DNA of 64,000 nt. Source: Blastomyces gilchristii SLH14081 (Eukaryota; Ascomycota; Eurotiomycetes; Onygenales; Ajellomycetaceae). A program made the position numbers and the translations under genes. Below the pieces are notes generated by a model. The model had not been told where the DNA came from. It saw nothing but the letters and a program-made list of their open reading frames with translations, and made no database searches. Numbering within the stretch: position 1 is the first letter of the stretch; each line of letters starts with the position of its first letter. Below, in pieces: positions 60,691-64,000 of this stretch. Location of the stretch: contig NW_003101682.1 of NCBI RefSeq assembly GCF_000003855.2, positions 3,126,386-3,190,385 on the forward strand. Direction: 5' to 3'.

Positions 60691-63600
60691 CTACATCCTC
60701 TCCAAAACGCCATTCGTAACAGTCGTCAGCATCTTTAGCCCATAAAATTCGGCTACGCTCTTGAAAAGACTCAACCTCATTTCGATCCCACTCAGGTCCA
60801 CCGTCGCAATCCAACTCCCGCTACATGAACAGTGCTCCATGAATTCGCTCACTCGGAGGCTCCCGCATTTCGAGCATTTCAGGTCTTGTGTTTGCCATTC
60901 CACGACAAGGCCCTGTACCTGTCCGATTAGGCGCTCCTCCAAAGAAAGGCGGTCATATTCGGTGCCGCAAGACAAACAGCACCAAGGTTTACTTCCGGCA
61001 CTAATGCTTTCGGCGTCATTCTCGGGTAATATATCACCATCTCGACATAAGTCCAAATCCCGCGTCATGGTACAATGATTGCATATCAACTGTGGAATCT
61101 TGAGACTCCCGCTTGGATTTTCGAACCTCCCCGCATCACTGAATTCTTTAACCTCGAACAGGGCGAGCAGTTCGCGCCGAAGGAGTCGCGTTTCCAGAGT
61201 AGTGGTCTTACAGAGGCTCAGAACTTGCATGAGGGATTTAACCAACTCAAGTGTTGGGTTGCGTTCGGGTTTTGTTGCACGCCATGATGCGCCAGGGAGT
61301 GTGGGGAATACATAGTCGGAGGCCAGTTCAGGATGAAGGAGCTCATCACGTTGTCGCCGTATGAGCCCTGCAATTTGCCTCTTTAGTGGCTTGGAGAACG
61401 ATTCGGTGAGTATTGAAGTCATCTCCCCAGAGTCAAGGTCAGTAATTGATTGGAACGGTAGCTGCGTGGCTCTAGGAGGGTCTGCCCCTCCGCTATCAAT
61501 AGCGGGTCGCTTCAGCCCATGCATGAGTTCAATGTACTCAACCACCCATTCGAGGAAGACGGATTGTAAGGGTGTTGGGAGGAACTTGCTCAGCTGCCAA
61601 TGCATGACTGTTTCAAGTTCTTGGTTCTCAGCTTCAACGACCTCTTGACAACCCTTCCCACCGAAATTGAATTCGTCGTACCAAACAAGATAATCCCAGT
61701 ACTCCTTGATTTCCAAATCCAGGAAATGAAAGAGTGGCTTCTCCTTTATTGATTTGAGGATATACTGACTGTAAGCGTACGCGTTCCCCACTTCAGCCTT
61801 GGTAGTTTGAAGTAATAATCGACTAGGGCTGGCGAAGATTATCTGGGAACCCACTCGTCGGAAATCAGTCATCAGTTGTTGAAATGCCTTCTTAGACATC
61901 ATTTGCACATGGTAATGTAGTGACCGGTCATAGAGGAAAGAGTCCGAACTCTCCACCCATCGAATCAAATGTTGGACCATGATATCAGCCATTCCATTTC
62001 CTTGACAGGCCTCCGCCCACCAAGACTTCACCAAGTCACGCAAGACAAGAATGCCTGCTGAAGCGAAGGCAGTATCCGAATATAACACGCCTGTTCCGTC
62101 CGAAGCTCCCGCTTCGTTCGGCGTAACAGGATTCAACAAAGTAGATTCGCTTCCCTCAAGTTCGTTGATCAGAGATGAAGTGAGAATTGTATTGATTGCG
62201 AGGTTCCGGATTTCGAGTTCAATGCAGACAGAGGAATAGGCCCCTGGAGTGTTCCTTGAGGGCATATCCACCTTCTGCATCGGTCCAAGGATGTCATCCT
62301 TTTCATAACCGGCATGGTCCGGGAGGGGTGAAGGAGACCACCATAGGACTATTTTATTTTGTTCCAGCCGTCTTGCGTATGCAATATCAATCAAATACTT
62401 GGGATCGTCCTTTTCTAAATTGCAGATAGGCACATCGCCATATCTTGCTAGTTCACCAAGATGGAATAGCCATGAGTCCAGAGCTAAATAGTGCATTACT
62501 ATTTGCTTCGCAACAAAGGATTGCCAGCCGAGAGGGGGCAGATCGTTATCTGATGCCTCGGATCTTAGAGGAAGAACCGGATGTTCTTTGATTATCGGTA
62601 TCTCCTGCATCAATTGGCGCCTTTGGGGAGACTGAACGACCAGCATAATTGCCTGATTGCTTTCGTTTCGGAATTTCTTGATTAGATCGCCAACCTCAAG
62701 GAGGGCCTTCCTCCTCGTCGTTACTTGAGTTATCTTGAAATGGATATTATCTTGATAGTCGAAGATCTGTTGCCAAGATTCGCCCGCATGCTCCTCGATT
62801 TTCTTCTCGAGCGCTTCCCTGTATATCTTATCGACGTTCGGAAAACCTTGCACCTCTCTCAGCCGTGTAAGAATCACAATATGGGCTTCCTCATTCCGGC
62901 TCGAGCAAAGAGTGAAAACTTGTCTGTCACCAGAGACAACGTGGTAGAGAAATATATACTCCAAAGAAGGGTCCACCAAGTACTTTTGCGTTGGTTGTTC
63001 CGCGCGCAAAAGTGTCGAAAGTTCGAACCCATTTTCAAGACCTTCTCCCAAAACTCCCCGTTGAGTCTCATCGAAGGTACAAAGTGTGCCAAGTTTTAAA
63101 ACAGCCCGAATGCTCAAAGGGACCTTCTTCTCATAGACTCCTTCGACACTCGGATGGTTTAACAATATAGAAATTTTGTCAGCTTCTTTCAGATAAGTGT
63201 CTTCTGGCATAGTTATTTTGAATAAATGGACAGATGGGTGACCATTGGGTAACGAATGGTTGACTTTTTCCACAGAACAACCAGCCAAATCGACATCAGG
63301 AAGGTCATCACGCTTTAGGTTAATGAAGATGTGCCGTGGCACCTTGATTGTAAGCGCGTGTATCTTGTGGTCAATGAGCACAAACATTCTAACTTCGCCA
63401 GGGATATCAGTTTCTTTGAGCTGCAAGATTTGCCATGTTTTAACATAAACAAGTTCAGCCTGGTTCCGGAAGAAGTTACCAATCGCGTTAGTGGTCGTGC
63501 TCGTTCTCTCACCAAAGAGCTTTCGCCGGCGGATTCGAGCCTGTTTTTGGATTTTCCATTTCTGTTTTTGATACTTCAACCATTCTTCGTAGTCTTCAGT

Positions 63601-64000
63601 AATGGATGGCATTGTCGTTGGAAGGCTAGCGAATGGGTCCACTTGGCTTGTTGAGTTCTCAGGTACTTTTCTCTTTTGTCCACTCTTATTAACTGCGTTT
63701 TGCTTATGTTTTTGTGCCGACTGCGAGACGATATCTTCAATATATCCGCTGGCCGGTAAACGATGATCCATTATGTTGGTCGGTAGATCAGATAACGGGG
63801 TTTTGTCGAACAAGTCAGTCATCTTCTTTTGTTTCAACTTGTCGTCTTTGATATTTATTCGTCGTTGGAGCCACTCTGGATGAGGTATTCGTGGAACGGG
63901 ATTTCGGACTTTTTGGAGAGCAGCAGGAATGGTTATGAGCTTTTGAATCACAGAGCCTAATCGTTCAAGATAATAGTCCCAGTCAATGATCGTGCGCGGG
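60691..64000 (-). CDS. POL2: DNA polymerase epsilon catalytic subunit, C-terminal half (partial)
   Basis: C-terminal ~1,100 residues of Pol2, the leading-strand replicase; the frame is open to the window edge, so the active N-terminal polymerase and exonuclease lie outside. The visible part is the catalytically dead second B-family module (DUF1744 region, with WWSPSPLPDHAGYE, CIELEIRNLAINTIL, GSQIIFASPSRLLLQT, YWDYLVWYDEFNFGG). It supports CMG helicase assembly and binds Dpb2. Two cysteine modules end the protein: CysA (CNHC ... CCLSCGTEYD) and CysB (CSKCGSLRVSEFMEHCSCSG). The stop at 60691-60693 follows GVLERM. The whole segment is a single exon. Confidence 0.96.
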   Translation of the reverse strand, partial: PRTIIDWDYYLERLGSVIQKLITIPAALQKVRNPVPRIPHPEWLQRRINIKDDKLKQKKMTDLFDKTPLSDLPTNIMDHRLPASGYIEDIVSQSAQKHKQNAVNKSGQKRKVPENSTSQVDPFASLPTTMPSITEDYEEWLKYQKQKWKIQKQARIRRRKLFGERTSTTTNAIGNFFRNQAELVYVKTWQILQLKETDIPGEVRMFVLIDHKIHALTIKVPRHIFINLKRDDLPDVDLAGCSVEKVNHSLPNGHPSVHLFKITMPEDTYLKEADKISILLNHPSVEGVYEKKVPLSIRAVLKLGTLCTFDETQRGVLGEGLENGFELSTLLRAEQPTQKYLVDPSLEYIFLYHVVSGDRQVFTLCSSRNEEAHIVILTRLREVQGFPNVDKIYREALEKKIEEHAGESWQQIFDYQDNIHFKITQVTTRRKALLEVGDLIKKFRNESNQAIMLVVQSPQRRQLMQEIPIIKEHPVLPLRSEASDNDLPPLGWQSFVAKQIVMHYLALDSWLFHLGELARYGDVPICNLEKDDPKYLIDIAYARRLEQNKIVLWWSPSPLPDHAGYEKDDILGPMQKVDMPSRNTPGAYSSVCIELEIRNLAINTILTSSLINELEGSESTLLNPVTPNEAGASDGTGVLYSDTAFASAGILVLRDLVKSWWAEACQGNGMADIMVQHLIRWVESSDSFLYDRSLHYHVQMMSKKAFQQLMTDFRRVGSQIIFASPSRLLLQTTKAEVGNAYAYSQYILKSIKEKPLFHFLDLEIKEYWDYLVWYDEFNFGGKGCQEVVEAENQELETVMHWQLSKFLPTPLQSVFLEWVVEYIELMHGLKRPAIDSGGADPPRATQLPFQSITDLDSGEMTSILTESFSKPLKRQIAGLIRRQRDELLHPELASDYVFPTLPGASWRATKPERNPTLELVKSLMQVLSLCKTTTLETRLLRRELLALFEVKEFSDAGRFENPSGSLKIPQLICNHCTMTRDLDLCRDGDILPENDAESISAGSKPWCCLSCGTEYDRLSLEERLIGQVQGLVVEWQTQDLKCSKCGSLRVSEFMEHCSCSGSWIATVDLSGIEMRLSLFKSVAEFYGLKMLTTVTNGVLERM

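Overview
The window looks like nuclear DNA of a filamentous ascomycete, most likely a Eurotiomycete and probably of the order Onygenales (Coccidioides/Uncinocarpus or Ajellomycetaceae type). The evidence is short introns (about 42-75 bp, a few longer) with GTA/GTG donors and CTAAC-like branch points, a Pezizomycotina-specific gene (apsB), and the protein sequences themselves. The genus is inference, because no rRNA or barcode locus is present. All exon joins given here come from reading splice sites and reading-frame phase by eye.

Layout. 1-1615: 5' part of sterol glucosyltransferase ATG26 (minus). 3298-5089: prenylcysteine oxidase/lyase-like gene (minus). 6173-6877: unrecognised membrane-anchored coiled-coil protein (plus). 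7770-13767: two divergent acyl-CoA oxidase copies, both broken, with decayed coding remnants between them. 14321-15415: eIF3k. 15995-17411: TSR4 (minus). 21208-23294: LST7 (minus). 23295-31180: a desert of almost 8 kb with microsatellites and a roughly 1.1-kb tract without a single CpG. From 31181 the window becomes gene-dense: GRC3 (minus), RPA34.5 (plus), cytosolic SHMT (plus), MED9 (minus), cofactor-independent phosphoglycerate mutase (plus), prefoldin 6 (minus), VPS4 (plus), apsB (minus) and an SGT1/ecdysoneless homologue (plus). A 50-residue secreted peptide lies at 52135-52349 (minus). 52350-56384 is a second CpG-poor, gene-free tract. Then follow an AMMECR1 protein (plus), a calmodulin-dependent kinase (minus) and the C-terminal half of the DNA polymerase epsilon catalytic subunit (minus, running off the end).

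How the genes fit together. Most are single-copy housekeeping genes, and there is no secondary-metabolite cluster. Several belong to ribosome production or translation: TSR4, GRC3, RPA34.5 and eIF3k. Four intact pairs are head-to-head over 329-461 bp (GRC3/RPA34.5, MED9/PGM, PFD6/VPS4, apsB/SGT1), suggesting shared promoters. The accessory parts (acyl-CoA oxidase pair, LST7 desert, 52-56 kb tract) carry the signs of decay: frameshifts, premature stops and CpG loss. A short motif recurs in the noncoding DNA as TACGGAGTAC, and in or near CpG-poor DNA as TACAGAGTAC. That is the form expected from CpG-to-CpA mutation, and it points to methylation- or RIP-like decay acting locally.
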